A DNA stretch of 64,000 nucleotides from Solen grandis (GCA_021229015.1 CM037789.1:39468926-39532925), one strand, 5' to 3'; numbered from the stretch's first letter, positions 35,393 through 47,514 are shown. Program-made: numbers and translations. Notes: generated by a model not told the origin, from the letters alone.

Positions 35393-35839
35393 TTAAATCA
35401 GATGATGCCAAACATTTTTACTGGGTTTTTTTTGCTTTTAAGCTGATTTTTTTATAAATAACAAACTCGTCATAATTTCCATTTTCAAATTGAGAAAAAA
35501 ATGTAACTTAAATATTTTTTATGTGAATCGCCTCCCCTTCTTACCCAAATTTTTTTTTGTTACCAATCGTTTGAAATGTTAATTTATCACTTTTTTTTCT
35601 TCCCTGTCCTCGACTTTGTGCTCTTTTAAAATTAATACACCAGAAAAAGTTATGGTTTTTTTGTTTATAATTTGTTTGTGTATAAAAAAATTTTCTCCAG
35701 TTTATATTTTGGAATAATAAAGTCTTCTTTTCTTTCGTTATATCAAGGGGAAATTTAAAATCTTTGACAGCGACCCATTTGATCTTTTAAAATGGATTTA
35801 CCCCCCCGATTTTTGGGTCGCCCCAACATGGCAGACACA

Positions 35840-36680
35840 TAGGGATCACTTTGCCCCTCGTCGTCGTCGTCGGGCGTCGCGCGTCGTCGTCGGTGTCTCG
35901 GGCGTCGGGTCAACTTTCTTGCCCCGGGCATAACTCAAAAGTATTTGGGGTTTTAATTGAAACTTAAAACTGGTTTGATCACATTGGGTAGTCAGTGCAC
36001 AGAATGAAACTCGACTTTAATATTTCGATTTTTGCCCTTTTAAATTTTAATTAATTTTGTCCGGGGGATAACTCAAAAGTATTTGAGGTGCTGACAAAAA
36101 AATTTTAAATAAGGATTCATTGAAAGGAGTGCAGTTCACATAAATGATAACTCTCACTTTCTTTTTCCTGGTTATTGTCCTTTGTTGATTCTCATCTTTT
36201 TTTTTCAAAAAAAACTAAAAAGTATTTGAGATATTGCTTTAAAAATTTCATAGAGGAAAAGATCTCATGGATTTTAGTGCTGCATAAGAATGAAACTCTT
36301 TTTTATTTTCTGATTTTTTCCCTTTTTGATTTTCAGACTTAATTTTTGTCTGGGATAACTCGAACGTATTTGGGTTTAAAATTGAAACTTCATAATCTAA
36401 GGGGTGATGCAGTGCCGAAGTAACTCTGTTTCTCTTTTTCCTTGAGTTATTGCCCTTTGTTGAACCGTTTTCATTTTTGTCTGGGGAAAAACACGAAAAG
36501 TTTTTGAGGTTTACTTTAAAACCTCACAGGGGGAAAGATCCGGGGAGTGCATTGCGAAAGAATGAAAAAAATGTGATTTTTGGAGTTATTTCCCTTTTTT
36601 TTTTGGATTTAATTCTTTTTTTGGGCTTTAACTGTAAATATTTAAGTGCCCCTTAAACATTTATAGTAAAGCTCTTTGGG
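35840..36680 (+). repeat. Second tandem array of the same family, ~six copies
   Basis: Preceded by (CGT)n-rich sequence (cgtcgtcgtcgtcgggcgtc near 35858) and followed by copies of the GGCATAACTCAAAAGTATTT unit near 35930, 36061, 36205, 36350, 36481 and 36622. It is a more diverged relative of 34330-35290 with the same 5'-GC-rich, tandem-core order. Confidence 0.6.
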
Positions 36681-39104
36681 GGAGTGCAGTAACAAAAAGA
36701 TAACAAAAATAAAAGAGATACAAATTGCAAATTTTAAAAAAAGTCATAAGTTTTAAAAAGACGTATAATTTTTCTTACAGTTAATGTTTTAAATTTCATG
36801 TCATTCGACACCCCTGATAAAGACTGATAGCGAAAGTGGGGGGGAAAAATTACATATTGCATTTTTTTAATATTTTTTCCCCCCCCCAAAAAAAAAAAAT
36901 ATATATAATATTGTTGGGTGTGTGTGTGTGTGTGGATTTGGTGTTTTTTGTACCTCACAAAATAGATTATGTTTATCAAAATTTTTGTCAAAAGATCGAT
37001 TTTCTAGTCAATTCTTTCATCAAACCAAAAGCAGGGCCCCAAAAAAGTTCCGAGGAAAAACCCACATCAGTGTTCAAAAAAAAAGCTCCATTCTGAACAA
37101 ATAATTTGGGGGGGATTTTTGTGTCTGTCACAGCCTTTTTTTTTTTTGAAAAAAAACTACGTATGGACTCTTAAAAAAAACCATAAATAATATTAGAAGT
37201 AACCCTAAATAAAAACACTCAAACTTAATTAAAAAAGGTTTACTTTATAAAATGACCGTTGACCAAAAAAACCGTTAATGTATTGGAATGCCGTTCATCT
37301 GTCTTTAATACGGGGGTGTTAAATTTTAAAAGCAACCGGGTTTATTAGTAAACGCACGTTTTTAAAAAAAACCTATTGGGTCCCCTAGGGGGATAAAAAT
37401 TTTCCCCTTTGGACGAACCATTTTTTGAAATCTTCCTCTCTAGCCCCGGGTACACAAGAAAAACATTTCTACCGACTAGAATAAAAAGGTTTTAAAATTT
37501 CCCCGTTTGCCCCCCCAAAAAACGGCCCCCAACAAAAACCGCTGATTTCTTGGGTTTTTATCCAAAAAAAATATTTCATGAAAAAGCTCAAAAATTTTGG
37601 CCTGGGGAGCTGTCCTATGCATCGGTTATAGGGGGCAAGACATTTGCAAATGGAAAAAATTCCTTGCAATGCACCATGTGCCATGCAAAAGACAGCAAAC
37701 CATCCCCAAAAGGGAAAAAGTCGAAAATTTACGCAGATGGAGATTCACTGTTGGGAAAAAAAACCCCAAAGGAGGCTTTTCAAAGGGGCAATTCATTTCC
37801 TTCTAAGGAACCCTTAAAAAGAAAAAAAAATGCCGATGGTACCCAGTTTGTCCGGGGGAGAAACGCATCCCCGGAAAAAAGGGGAAAACTTTTGAAATGT
37901 CCCCAAAAAACAAAAATCGCTGTTTTCAATACGTCACAGGCGACGAGACATGGGGGCACTTTTATGAGCCCAAAAAAAACAAAAACAAATGGGGGGTACA
38001 AAAGACAAAAAGACCAGTATAGAAAAACTCACAAGAGCGTCAGAAAGGTTATTAGCGTTTTTTTTAAAATCAAGGGTTGCTATACAAATTTGCTTTTCCA
38101 AAGGTAGATCGTAAATAGAATTCTACAGGGGGCTTTTAAAAAAAGTTGAAGAATATTTCAATAGCGGGGGCCGCGACGGGTTTGTGGGGGTCGTTGTGCA
38201 TGAAACGCGTCTAGCCACAAAGCGGCTTTTGTACGTTTTTTTTAAAAGGGGGAAAAAGGTTGCAGAGCTTCCGCACCCGGTTTCCCCAAGCCTTTTGCCC
38301 CTGTGACTACTTCCTTTTTCCCGAGGCTAAAAAGACCTCACTGGGGAAAATAAAAAAACCAAAAAATTTGTTTCAGCCTCTTCCTGTCCCAAGGGATACC
38401 CAAAAAGACTTTGAAACCCCTTTTAAAAAAATTGGTAAAAGGGGTTGAAACGGCTCTTACGAGGGAATACATGTATTTAAAGGGAATCCGATTTTTTGTG
38501 AAAATTAAAAATCCTTTCTAGTTTGCGGGGAATTCATTTAATTTGAAAACCTCGTACATTTTGTTAAAACGTGTAGGGTTTCGGGGTTTTCGGTCTGTTT
38601 AAATCCCCGAAAGTATTCCCAAAAAATGGGCCTGGACCAAAAAATAGAAGTTTTTGGCGAAAGTTCCGGGTATACAGTATTCTTTATAATTAAGCCCAAC
38701 CAGAAATACCCTTAAAAAAAAAATAATGAAATAAACGACATAAAAACAATGGACACCCCATCTGGTAAATAAATAAACAAAGGCAAATAAAATTTTCGTT
38801 TAGAGGTTAGCCCCTTTTCATTAATTTTTAAGAAAACAACCTAAAGGGCCCCATGGTTGGTAACTTGTTTTTCTTTTTGTGGGATAACAAGTTCTCGGGG
38901 GAAATTTTATTTTTTTACCCCTTTGCCGTGAGAACGCGCTAGACGAACTTTTTTTGATGCCCCCCTTGACATAACGAATTCCAAATCAAAAATAAATTTA
39001 AAATATCTTGATTCTTTTTTAAAAAGCTGATAATGTTTAAAACCCCGGTAAAAATTTAAATTAGGCTTTCCGAAAACCCGCGGAAACGAAGGGTTTTTAT
39101 TTTA

Positions 39105-39420
39105 TTAGGGCTTTCTGCTTAAGCAAAAAAGCCTTTTGGGGTTTTTTATTTTTTTCTTATTTTGGGCTTTCTGCCTCAGAGAAAGCCTTTTGGGTTTTTT
39201 ATTTTTTTTCTTTTAGGGCTTTCTCCAAAGCAAAAGTCCTTTGGGTTTGACTTTTTATTCTTCTTTTTTTATTGGGGCTTTTCCCCCTTTTGGAAAAGTC
39301 CTTTGGGTTTGTACTGTTTTTTTTTTGGGTTTTGCCTAAACAAAAGCCTATTGGGGTTTTTATGTTTTTTTATTATTTTTTTTATTATTATTCTTTTTTC
39401 CTCACGGCTTTCTATGTTTC
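39105..39420 (+). repeat. Tandem array of small hairpins, ~60-bp period, five copies
   Basis: Each copy has GGGCTTTCT or a close variant, a short loop, then AGAAAGCC/CAAAAGCC and TTTTGGG followed by a T-rich run. They start near 39107, 39163, 39213, 39275 and 39335. The array ends in ttttttattattattctttt and a non-repeated tail. Architecture (stem-loop, T-rich spacer, repeat) parallels the hairpin ends of the array at 16.4 and 23.2 kb, although the sequences differ. Confidence 0.6.
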
Positions 39421-39499
39421 AATCTCCAGGAGAATGAAATTTGATGGATATTATTCATGTGGAATTAAAAAAAATTCTATAATTTTCATATCATGCTAT

Positions 39500-40075
39500 A
39501 TACGTCACACTTGGGAAATTTTCTACAAAAATTTTTACGGGCTAGGCAATAATTAAAAACCGATTTTTATCAAAATTTTTACAGAAGTTATTTAATTTTA
39601 GTTGTGCATTCGTTGTCCGTTTTTCAAAATTAAAAGCCAAGGTTCTATGGCGAATGCAAGACAAACCAAGGCTCAAAATATAAATGTTAAAAAAAGCCCT
39701 AAAGAGACAGAAGGTTGATTTTTTCTATTAATTCCGATAGATTTAAATTTTTGGGGGAAAATGGAGTCTTGGACGTCATATACGTCAAAATTTTTATTTT
39801 AAACACATAATTTTAAAATGTTAATATGGCCAAGGACAATGAAATTTTGACGTCATTTTCCCCAAAAATGTTGTTTGATTTTATATTTTTATATCCCTAG
39901 TCCCAATTTTCGTCACACTTTTTAAAAACTACAAAAGTTTGTACCGTCCAGAGCCATTATAAAAAAACCATTTTCCTCAAATTTTCAGAATGTGTTATTT
40001 AATTTTTGTTGTGCTGCCCCGGGTCCGTTTTTCAAATTCGAAAATCCAAGGTTTTTAGCGATTCCAAAATTGAAC
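39500..40075 (+). repeat. Diverged direct repeat pair
   Basis: The stretch near 39555-39655 (CAGAAGTTATTTAATTTTAG, then GTCCGTTTTTCAAAATTAAA) is repeated near 39985-40065 (AGAATGTGTTATTTAATTTT, GTCCGTTTTTCAAATTCGAA), about 420 bp away. A repeat of unknown class, partly masked by run-length errors. Confidence 0.45.
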
Positions 40076-40199
40076 CCAAAGGCGTTTTTTAAATTTTATA
40101 AAATGGTCCATTTGAAAGAAAAGTGATATTGGGGCGTTTTTAAGGGGTCTGGGATTTTTAAACATTTTGTAAAATAAAAAGTCTATGAGTCACGTGACG

Positions 40200-40299
40200 N
40201 NNNNNNNNNNNNNNNNNNNNNNNNNNNNNNNNNNNNNNNNNNNNNNNNNNNNNNNNNNNNNNNNNNNNNNNNNNNNNNNNNNNNNNNNNNNNNNNNNNN
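40200..40299. other. Assembly gap, exactly 100 N
   Basis: One hundred N, the usual placeholder for a scaffold join of unknown size. Distances across this point are not meaningful. Confidence 1.
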
Positions 40300-43200
40300 G
40301 ACATATCGTCCTTTATGTAAGCATACCTTGTAAATGTGTAATTCAAGATGCATTTGATATCAAATGTAATTGAAATAGTATGATATTAAACCTGACGATT
40401 TACAACTAAAACTAAACAATTTGAACATTGTTCTTCCCTCGCGTTCGTCCTAAGCCGTATAATGAATGGTGCTGCGGTTTTGTTCAGAGACTGTTTATAT
40501 ATGGCACCCCTGACTTTTTCTATCAGGTTACCTTCCCCTTAGCACCCATATGCAAATGAAACTACTTGAAGAGACAGACAGAGTATACAAGGGGTCCGGG
40601 TGCTATATCCTGTCTCTATCCAGATAAATCCTTTTTTCTTAACTTTTTCCGAAAATATTGTCTTCTGGATGAATTAATGCTGTTTTTCTAGTCGGTCGGG
40701 ATAATCTGCATGTTTATACTTTATTCGTTTCAGACCAGTAAGGCTCTTAACAAGAAAATACTAATTAACAACTGTATAGAAAATGTTTAGAATAGTGGCT
40801 TTTTTAAAAAAAATATCATTAATATATAAGATGTTTTGAAATGCGACTACCATTAACAAACTTAAGTTTCGGAAAATTTGAATGCTGCATCTCTTTTATA
40901 TCTTTCCTTAAAATGTGACCTTGACCTTTTTTGTGACAATTAACTGTCCAAATATAGTGAACATTTCAAAACCCGATTATGATTATTCTCAACAAAGAAT
41001 ATACTTGATTTAATCGAAGGGCACACGCACAAAGGATGTTTTGTTGAGTATTTCAATTTCACCACAAGCTGGTTCGACAAAAAAAAAACGAAGAATATTC
41101 CAAGCCGTTGCCGAAAACCTGAAATATAAGAGAATATATTAAATTGTCTTAAAACGGTTATGAAATATTTCTTTCTTCGTTTTGTTTGAGACTGAAATGG
41201 AAAATATTTGCTAAAGGCTCAGAAGGAATGTGTACTTTAAGATAGAGACCTAAACAGAATGTTAATTGAAAGGCAATACCGATTTAGGACATTTGTATTT
41301 TGCAATGTACGAGATTCAAATTGAAATTGCTTCCTCTGGTGGTTCAATTTCAAAGAGCTTCATTAGCTAAAAGACAAATGGCGACATGCAGGTCACGTTC
41401 AATGCAATGTAAAACATCGACAATATCTGAATTTTTATTACTATAATTCCATCATTTATTCCAAAAGCACATTAGGGAAAAAAAGAAACATGCCATCATA
41501 ATGTTCAAAATATATCTCTCTTTTAATTAGTATGCATCAACTAACAATTATATTTGTGATGCTAAATTTCTATACTAACATTTATTTTAATATTCTTAAA
41601 AAAGTTTGTATGAAAAATGTTTCGTCTTTGGGGTTTCTTCTATCATTGATATTTTAAGCAAATACAGTATATCTTTATGATGGTTTATAGTAAATCCTAC
41701 CAATGTGCTGTAATACATATATAATCTTAATCAGTTTTGTGCTGATTAATAATCGAATCATGATCAAACTCGGGAAGTTTTAAGGTGCAATATTGTGTTT
41801 GCACCTCAGCGACTTATGTACATAATGCTTCTCTCCATCACTCTCTTCATCGCATCTTCATTTATATAGTATTCACCAAAGTACTTTATACAAAATTTTA
41901 AACTATATTACTGTTGTTAACGAATCGGATTTTATCGGGTGTAATCCATTTAAACCGCAAATTGCAAATTTGCAACAACGTGCTTAAACACTGAATTGTA
42001 TATTTAAAGATAAGTTGTACTAGTTAAAATGTCACAAATATGTTTCTGTCATCCACAGGTATCCTGCTCATCTGTATTGACGGTCAGATACAGACTCTAA
42101 GCTTTTAATTATGTTCCCTGTCATTCCATTTAATGTCCATTTCTTTATATTTACCTTCTTTTCATCTAATCAGAAAAATGAAACAACGCTGAAAATGCAT
42201 TATTATCACTTTAAGAATGATAACATGTGCAGCTAAACAGCAGGTTCCTGTAACAAATAGAAAGTGACGAGAACCAATAGCTCTTTCTAACGACCATTTA
42301 GCTTGAAAAATGTTTACCCGATTAAATAGCTATTGAATTATTTCGCTTAAATTTCAGTCATTAAGGCAAAACATGATTAAGACATTTGCCTGGCAATAAA
42401 ATATTTCTTCGCGCTGTTCTTGAAGATTGATTGTCTTAAAGCAGCTTAATTGTTTCAATTCTTGTTACATACGACGTGTTTGTGTTTTATAAAAAACAAA
42501 TAAGTGCACGTTGTTTTAGTATTACCAGTGATGAATACGAAAATATGTACATCATTGATAAATACGTTTTTATATATTTTTAACGTGTTTTTATTAGTAT
42601 GCCAATTACCATTTACCTCCTTAATTATATGCAATTTATGGATTCTATTGAATAATCAAACCGTATCACACCCCTTTATGACTTGTATACTTCAATTCAA
42701 CCGACCGTATTCAGTTTTTCTGTGGACTTTGTCTGAAAAATAAAAGATATAATCATATTGCCTCACTGCGATACTGAACCATCGCCAAGAAAAAATATCT
42801 CTACACAGTGCTTATTATTCCTGAAACTACATCTTATGTATCTTTATGTATCTTTGCAAACTGTAAGCCTATTCAAATATTAATGATTGTGTCATACTTT
42901 GCCGAGCAAAATCTTTAACTTTGGCAAATATTTAGAACTACGTCTTTTTATGATTACATTGATGATTTTTTCCTTCTAAATCATGGGGACATTAGCTGGA
43001 TCTACCTTCTACCTAGTATATAGGGAATTAGATTTTTTATCTAGCACTATCAAGTTCACGAAGGAGGCCAGTTCGTATACAAGATCGAAATAACGGCCGT
43101 TATTTTATGCGAAGCTTACATTAAATAGCCGCTGCTACAATTGAAAGTTTCTACTTCGTTGTTAAATCTTTCTATATCTTAGAATACACGTGACGCAATA

Positions 43201-43866
43201 AAACATTCACTTCATTCTTTAAGGTATAGCTGTATTTATATCGACAAGGAGTATAGTTAGATTTACACAGATAGTGTTCTTTTATATGTTCTTTTTTATT
43301 CCTATTGGTAGCATTATATACCACCAACAACATTACACAGTCATCGTAAAAAATACAATAGATATCAACAAACGGCCGCACAGGGAACGGTCTTTCCAAT
43401 CTTACCAATGAGACACATAAAAAACGGAAATAGATCGCCGTCTCGTTGTTTTGTGGAGTATTTCAGTATAAGTTGATACTTAACCAGAATTGAAGATTAA
43501 GTATTGCTTTCGGCATATAATGCTTAAATTTAGAAACATTGCCATGGGAAAAAAAAAGATGAATTTCAAACTGATTAAAATAAATTTATTGTTCCTTAAT
43601 TGAAAAAAATATGAGATAATAGATTTATTTCCGTCTATGGCAACCAAATGACTCCCGTTATTACTGTTTCAATTAATAATGCATGTATGGTAAGAAATGT
43701 GTTACAGTAATGGAAAATGAACTCGAAATTAACACCAGATTGTGTCCCTTATGGTACTATCGTTGACAATTATCGTTGATAATAAGCATATGAACAAACT
43801 GTTAAAATAACGTTGTTAAGGCAGAAAATCTAACATTAATTTTTTTCTTCTCCATTACAAAAATTA
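40300..43866. other. Gene-free AT-rich DNA
   Basis: About 3.6 kb in which I see no supported exon, tRNA-like sequence or repeat shared with the rest of the window. Short frames at 42504-42743 (plus, hydrophobic, AT-driven) and 43172-43408 (minus) have no splice context or family signature. Confidence 0.45.
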
Positions 43867-44006
43867 TGTAAAAACTCGACCCTGCCCAGAATCGAACCTG
43901 GTCAGCCGGCGTGCAGGTCCAATGCTCTAACCACTGCGCCAAAGAGTCGACTTTCTGACGCAGTTGTCAGAGATTGTATTTATACCTGTAACGACGCATC
44001 GTCACA
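43867..44006 (-). repeat. TRIM 3' LTR (minus-strand sense)
   Basis: 140 bp. On the minus strand it opens TGTGACGATGCGTCGTTACA, a near-perfect inverted repeat, then GGTATAAATAC as a TATA-like box. Next comes the tRNA-like part: TTTGGCGCAGTGGTTAGAGC (A box) and CCAGGTTCGATTCTGG (B box). CGACTCT before the A box can pair with AGGGTCG after the B box as a 7-bp acceptor-like stem. Confidence 0.8.
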
Positions 44007-44058
44007 TTACTTTCCCCTCCGAGAAGTCTCGACTCGAGACTTGGCCTGGGAAACATTA

Positions 44059-44075
44059 TCCCACCGCTGCCACCA
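44059..44075 (-). promoter_or_regulatory. Primer-binding site, tRNA-Leu type
   Basis: TGGTGGCAGCGGTGGGA on the minus strand, one base inside the 5' LTR. Its complement TCCCACCGCTGCCACCA is the 3' terminus of metazoan tRNA-Leu(UAG) plus CCA (from knowledge of that tRNA). It identifies 44077-44217 as the 5' LTR. A palindrome of the type agtctcga.tcgagact sits in the internal region at about 44025-44042 and could serve in RNA dimerisation (speculative). Confidence 0.8.
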
Positions 44076-44076
44076 A

Positions 44077-44217
44077 TGTAACAAACTCGACCCGGCCCAG
44101 GATCGAACCTGGTCAGCCGGCGTGCAGGTCCAATGCTCTAACCAATGAGCCAAAGAGTTGACTCATTGACGCAGTTGTAAGAGATTGTATTTAAACCTGT
44201 GACAACGCATTGTCACA
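44077..44217 (-). repeat. TRIM 5' LTR (minus-strand sense)
   Basis: 141 bp. It opens with the perfect inverted repeat TGTGACAA-TGCG-TTGTCACA and carries GGTTTAAATAC where the other LTR has TATAAATA. The A box TTTGGCTCATTGGTTAGAGC and B box CCAGGTTCGATCCTGG are intact. The two LTRs differ at about 14 positions, so the insertion is not recent. Confidence 0.8.
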
Positions 44218-44414
44218 ATTAGAATTCAGTTGTTATGCTGAAACACTTATACATGTAGTTGGTTTACCAGCTTTTACGGAACATTTGAATATAATATCCA
44301 TTTTAAAATTAAAAAAAATCTATGAGATAGCGTACGAGGCAACTTTGCTTTGCAGTGGATTGAAACTTTTCTTATTAAGAGATGATGAAATAATTTGTGT
44401 CTGCCAAATGTCTT

Positions 44415-44600
44415 GGAAATAGGATAACAGTAAGTGACGTCGTATATTAACATGTGACATGCAAATATTTGACCTAGATAATAGCAATAAATGGGGTTTT
44501 ATGGGACATCCTACTTCCAATTACCGTAAAGTATGTATAGACATGTTTGGCAGTCTACAAGACGTACATCTAATTAGAGTAAGTATACATCGTCTTACGA
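44415..44600 (+). repeat. Dispersed repeat, pair with 54785-54985
   Basis: Shares an ordered series of words with 54785-54985: TGACGTC, CATGTGACAT.., TTCC.AATAACCGTAAA, TCTACA.GACGTA.ATCTAAT. Strongly diverged; class unknown. Short open frames here are incidental. Confidence 0.5.
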
Positions 44601-45037
44601 ATACTTGTAATAAAAGATTCCAGCGAGAGTGTATTGGTGTTCACTTGAGCAACAATGGCTGTTTGTATATGGTTTCAGACGTATAAATTGAGGTCATTGA
44701 GACTTATTTCTTTTTTGACCTAATATTGCGTAATATATGTGGATTAATTTAGATACTAAACATACAGTCATTTGAACAGCCAAACTATGTGGAGAGTATA
44801 AACAACAACAATAACACATTCTGCATAATATATTTTTGGTGCTTGTCAATTCGTACTATAATTAAACTGCTTCCCACTATTTAAATCAAATATTAGATGA
44901 TAATGATATTATATTGTTATGTAAGTTATTCAAAATGGCTATTCCCAAAATTTCGATCAATTGATTTTATGAAACGACATTTTTCCGTTTTAGAATATAA
45001 TCAAAGTGGTTTGACCTATTATTCTCATTGCTTTAAC

Positions 45038-45234
45038 TAGTGGTTCAGTGATAACGTATCCGACTACGGATCCGAAGTTTGTGGATTCGAAACCCGTTGG
45101 AGGCAAGAATAATTCACGACCTTCCCAGGCGCAAAGTACTGGTCCAACCCAGGAACCGTTGAGAGGGATGAGTATACGTTGTAAGAACTGGTTTCCCAGA
45201 CGTAAAATAAATAATTTTAAACTTTAACTTGTAA
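45038..45234 (+). mobile_element. tRNA-derived SINE, family A, copy 2
   Basis: Matches 15049-15245 along the whole length, with decayed boxes (TAGTGGTTCAGTGATAACG and GTGGATTCGAAACCCG) but a well-kept body (CCTTCCCAGGCGCAAAGTAC). The tail is A/T-rich. A 134-codon minus-strand frame over it is incidental. Confidence 0.8.
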
Positions 45235-47502
45235 GTAGCGTCCTGTTTTTTACTTTGATTTTCATACATTATGTTTCTGACATGTATAATACATAATGTA
45301 TTGTTACACTGTGTGATTAAAATGCAAACTGAAACTGAAAGGTCATTTGTAAGATAGGACAAATACCGATGTAACTTGTTGTTAATACTCTTTTTATAAA
45401 TTTGATTAAATCTGGCACAATAAATATGTTGACATCTCGTTATCTTGTCAGTGAATACAAATCCAAATACACAAACATGGACAAAAAAACAGTGTCCATA
45501 TATAATCAGAAAAATCAAAAGAATAGAAAAAATTGTGTGTGCTTATTTAAATTTCTCTTATCTTATATATTATGTTGGTTAATAGCCTGGCATTAAGTTG
45601 CAATTATACGACTATTTTAACTTTTAAAGAATATCATAAAGTCAGGGTAAATGTATGTTTTTATGGGGTTTTGGGGTGTTTTTTTTTTTGTTTTGTTTTG
45701 TTTTTTTGTTGGGTTTTTTAAACCAAGTTTACAAAATCCTTAGCGGCAAAGCGCACACTTTCGCTTGTTTGAATTTTATTTCTAAATCAAACTTGCAAAT
45801 CTTGCAAACACTTCAGAAAGTACATAAATAATTTAATAAATCTATTGATTTTGATTTTTATGTTGTTGTTGTTGTTGTAATAAGTAAGTAACAGACACTT
45901 AAGTTACAGTTGGTTTAACGTGGACATCGAAGCTACGTGAGCACGCGATGTAAATAATTATAAACATCCCGTTATATGTTTTAACACATAATTAAATATT
46001 GACGGAGAAGAAAAACAAATACCATTAGATGCGCTTTAGGCCAAAAAATGAACTAAAATACAACAACAACAAACAGCGATCATGGTTTTAAATTCGTGAT
46101 ATTTAAATGTTCCCGTCCATCAGTGCAAACTGCCGGTTTAACACCAGAGGGTGAACTAAGCATCGGATTGTTTATTAGTATATTATTACATGTACAAAAA
46201 CGACCTTTAAATATAATTCAGTATCTGCAATTTTGTCGCAAATTTAAAACTATTGCATACAGGACTAGACATTATTAATGTTAAAGTGTCACCTGTCTCC
46301 TTCGTTGCATGGCGAAGTTTACCATTCTTATCTATATGAGACTCAAAGTAATATATAATATATTGCCCTTCCAGAGCAACAATCTTTCATTTTCAAATTG
46401 AAAAAATATCGCTAACACATTTCTTTTGAGTTTTGCCAACGATTAAGAAAATAACAGAACAAGATTGTATAAAAAGCTCAGGCACACAGTACATTGCCTA
46501 GAAAGGAAGCAAGCAATTAAATGGGGCCCTTAATAATTACAATGAAATTCAGAAATATTAAGCAAAACATGTAGCAAAACTTGTAATGCGGTAATTTTTA
46601 TCATGTCACTATCTTCATTTAGATCATTTTTATGCTAATATTGGCGATCTATATTAATGTCAAGTCATTTTACTTTTGATAGGTTAATATATTGGTTCAA
46701 AACATGAAATAACATGCAGTTTTTCCAAAACAGTAGACAACTCTTGTGTAAGTTACAGATCATAGCAGAGTTACGGACCTTCATCATTTATGACATAACT
46801 TGTATTTGTGTTTGAGAGTTATGAACATCTTTCTGACGTATTCAATAACATAAAATAAAACATTAATGCCTATGAGAATGTTTGAACAATAGCAAGTGTG
46901 CGAAAACACTCGTTTGATATACACATTAATGCAGGATAGCGTGCTTTAGATTCATTTTGTTAACATACAAATACAATCTCGATAAAATTTCATTGCATTC
47001 GACAGCTCTGATAACGGACGCATCTAAATGAAACAAAATACACATAGCTCAATATATTTGGCAAAGTGAATGATAACAGCCCACTTCATGTTCAGTTCGG
47101 ATTCGTGTGTGTGTGTATGTGTGTGTTTTTACCTTACTTTATCTGCTGCAATTTTAACTCTTGATTTCTAGATTTCTTGCGCATCATGGAAATTACTGTT
47201 TAGGTAATGGTTCGTCGTATTCTTTATTGTATCCTGCAAGATACCATTGATTAGTTAAAATATAAATGTGTTTGTTGTCTAGATGCATACATCTAACCTA
47301 TACAATATTTCCTGATTGTATATATCGGCAAGTTTGGTTGCTGCTTGTGTTGATTTGTAACAAGATTGGATTACTTAATGTCTTATTTCATATGCTCAAT
47401 TAAATTAAAAAAATGCTGTGCATCTCACTTGCTTTACAATTACATTCCTCATCACTCCATGTCTAAAACAAAATACAATATGTATTGTAGATGTGGTGAT
47501 GC
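45235..47502. other. Gene-free DNA with simple repeats
   Basis: About 2.3 kb without supported genes. It holds a T/G-rich tract (about 45660-45720), a (GTT)n run at about 45860-45880, an (AAC)n-type run near 46060, and a (GT)n run at about 47103-47130. Confidence 0.5.
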
Positions 47503-47514
47503 CAAGTGCAATAT

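Larger units (their letters stand above)
32935..40199. other. Low-quality, homopolymer-rich segment next to gap
   Basis: From about 32935 the text changes character. Runs of A, T, G and C of five to fifteen bases occur every few tens of bases (for example at 33410-33475, 35315-35340 and 36880-36900), and known tandem repeats appear with stretched runs. The change ends exactly at the N gap; sequence after 40299 is normal. This is best explained by poorly polished long-read or low-coverage contig-end sequence. No reading frame here should be trusted, including the 185-codon one at 37550-38107. Confidence 0.7.
43867..44217 (-). mobile_element. 351-bp TRIM retrotransposon with tRNA-like LTRs
   Basis: Complete miniature LTR element on the minus strand. 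Two direct LTRs of 140-141 bp (43867-44006 and 44077-44217, about 90% alike by eye) begin TG and end CA on either strand, and flank a 70-bp internal region. On the minus strand the 5' LTR is followed, after one base, by TGGTGGCAGCGGTGGGA (44075-44059), the exact complement of the 3' end of tRNA-Leu(UAG) including CCA. A purine tract GGAGGGGAAAG precedes the 3' LTR. ATTA at 43863-43866 and 44218-44221 is a 4-bp target-site duplication, usual for Gypsy-type integrases. There is no coding capacity, so it depends on another element. Unusually, each LTR contains a tRNA-like A box and B box. Confidence 0.85.

Noticed and set aside
34337..35457. Overlapping frames rich in F, P and S
   Set aside because: Three frames are open at once over tandem repeats and a polypyrimidine tract in the low-quality segment, which is the mark of compositional artefact.
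37550..38107. 185-codon open frame on the plus strand, Lys-rich
   Set aside because: It lies in the homopolymer-damaged segment, has low complexity (K, P, G and S from A- and C-runs), overlaps another open frame on the same strand, and shows no domain, splice site or codon pattern.
42504..42743. 79-codon hydrophobic frame, possible membrane peptide
   Set aside because: Hydrophobicity follows from T-rich composition; no exon signals and no supporting copy.
43874..43950. Possible functional tRNA genes (here and at 44084-44160, 15049, 57031, 61755)
   Set aside because: A and B boxes are present, but cloverleaf stems are incomplete and each is followed by SINE or LTR sequence rather than a terminator. 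They are tRNA-derived parts of mobile elements.
45114..45518. 134-codon minus frame
   Set aside because: Its C-terminal part is the reverse of SINE family A; the rest is AT-rich low-complexity sequence.
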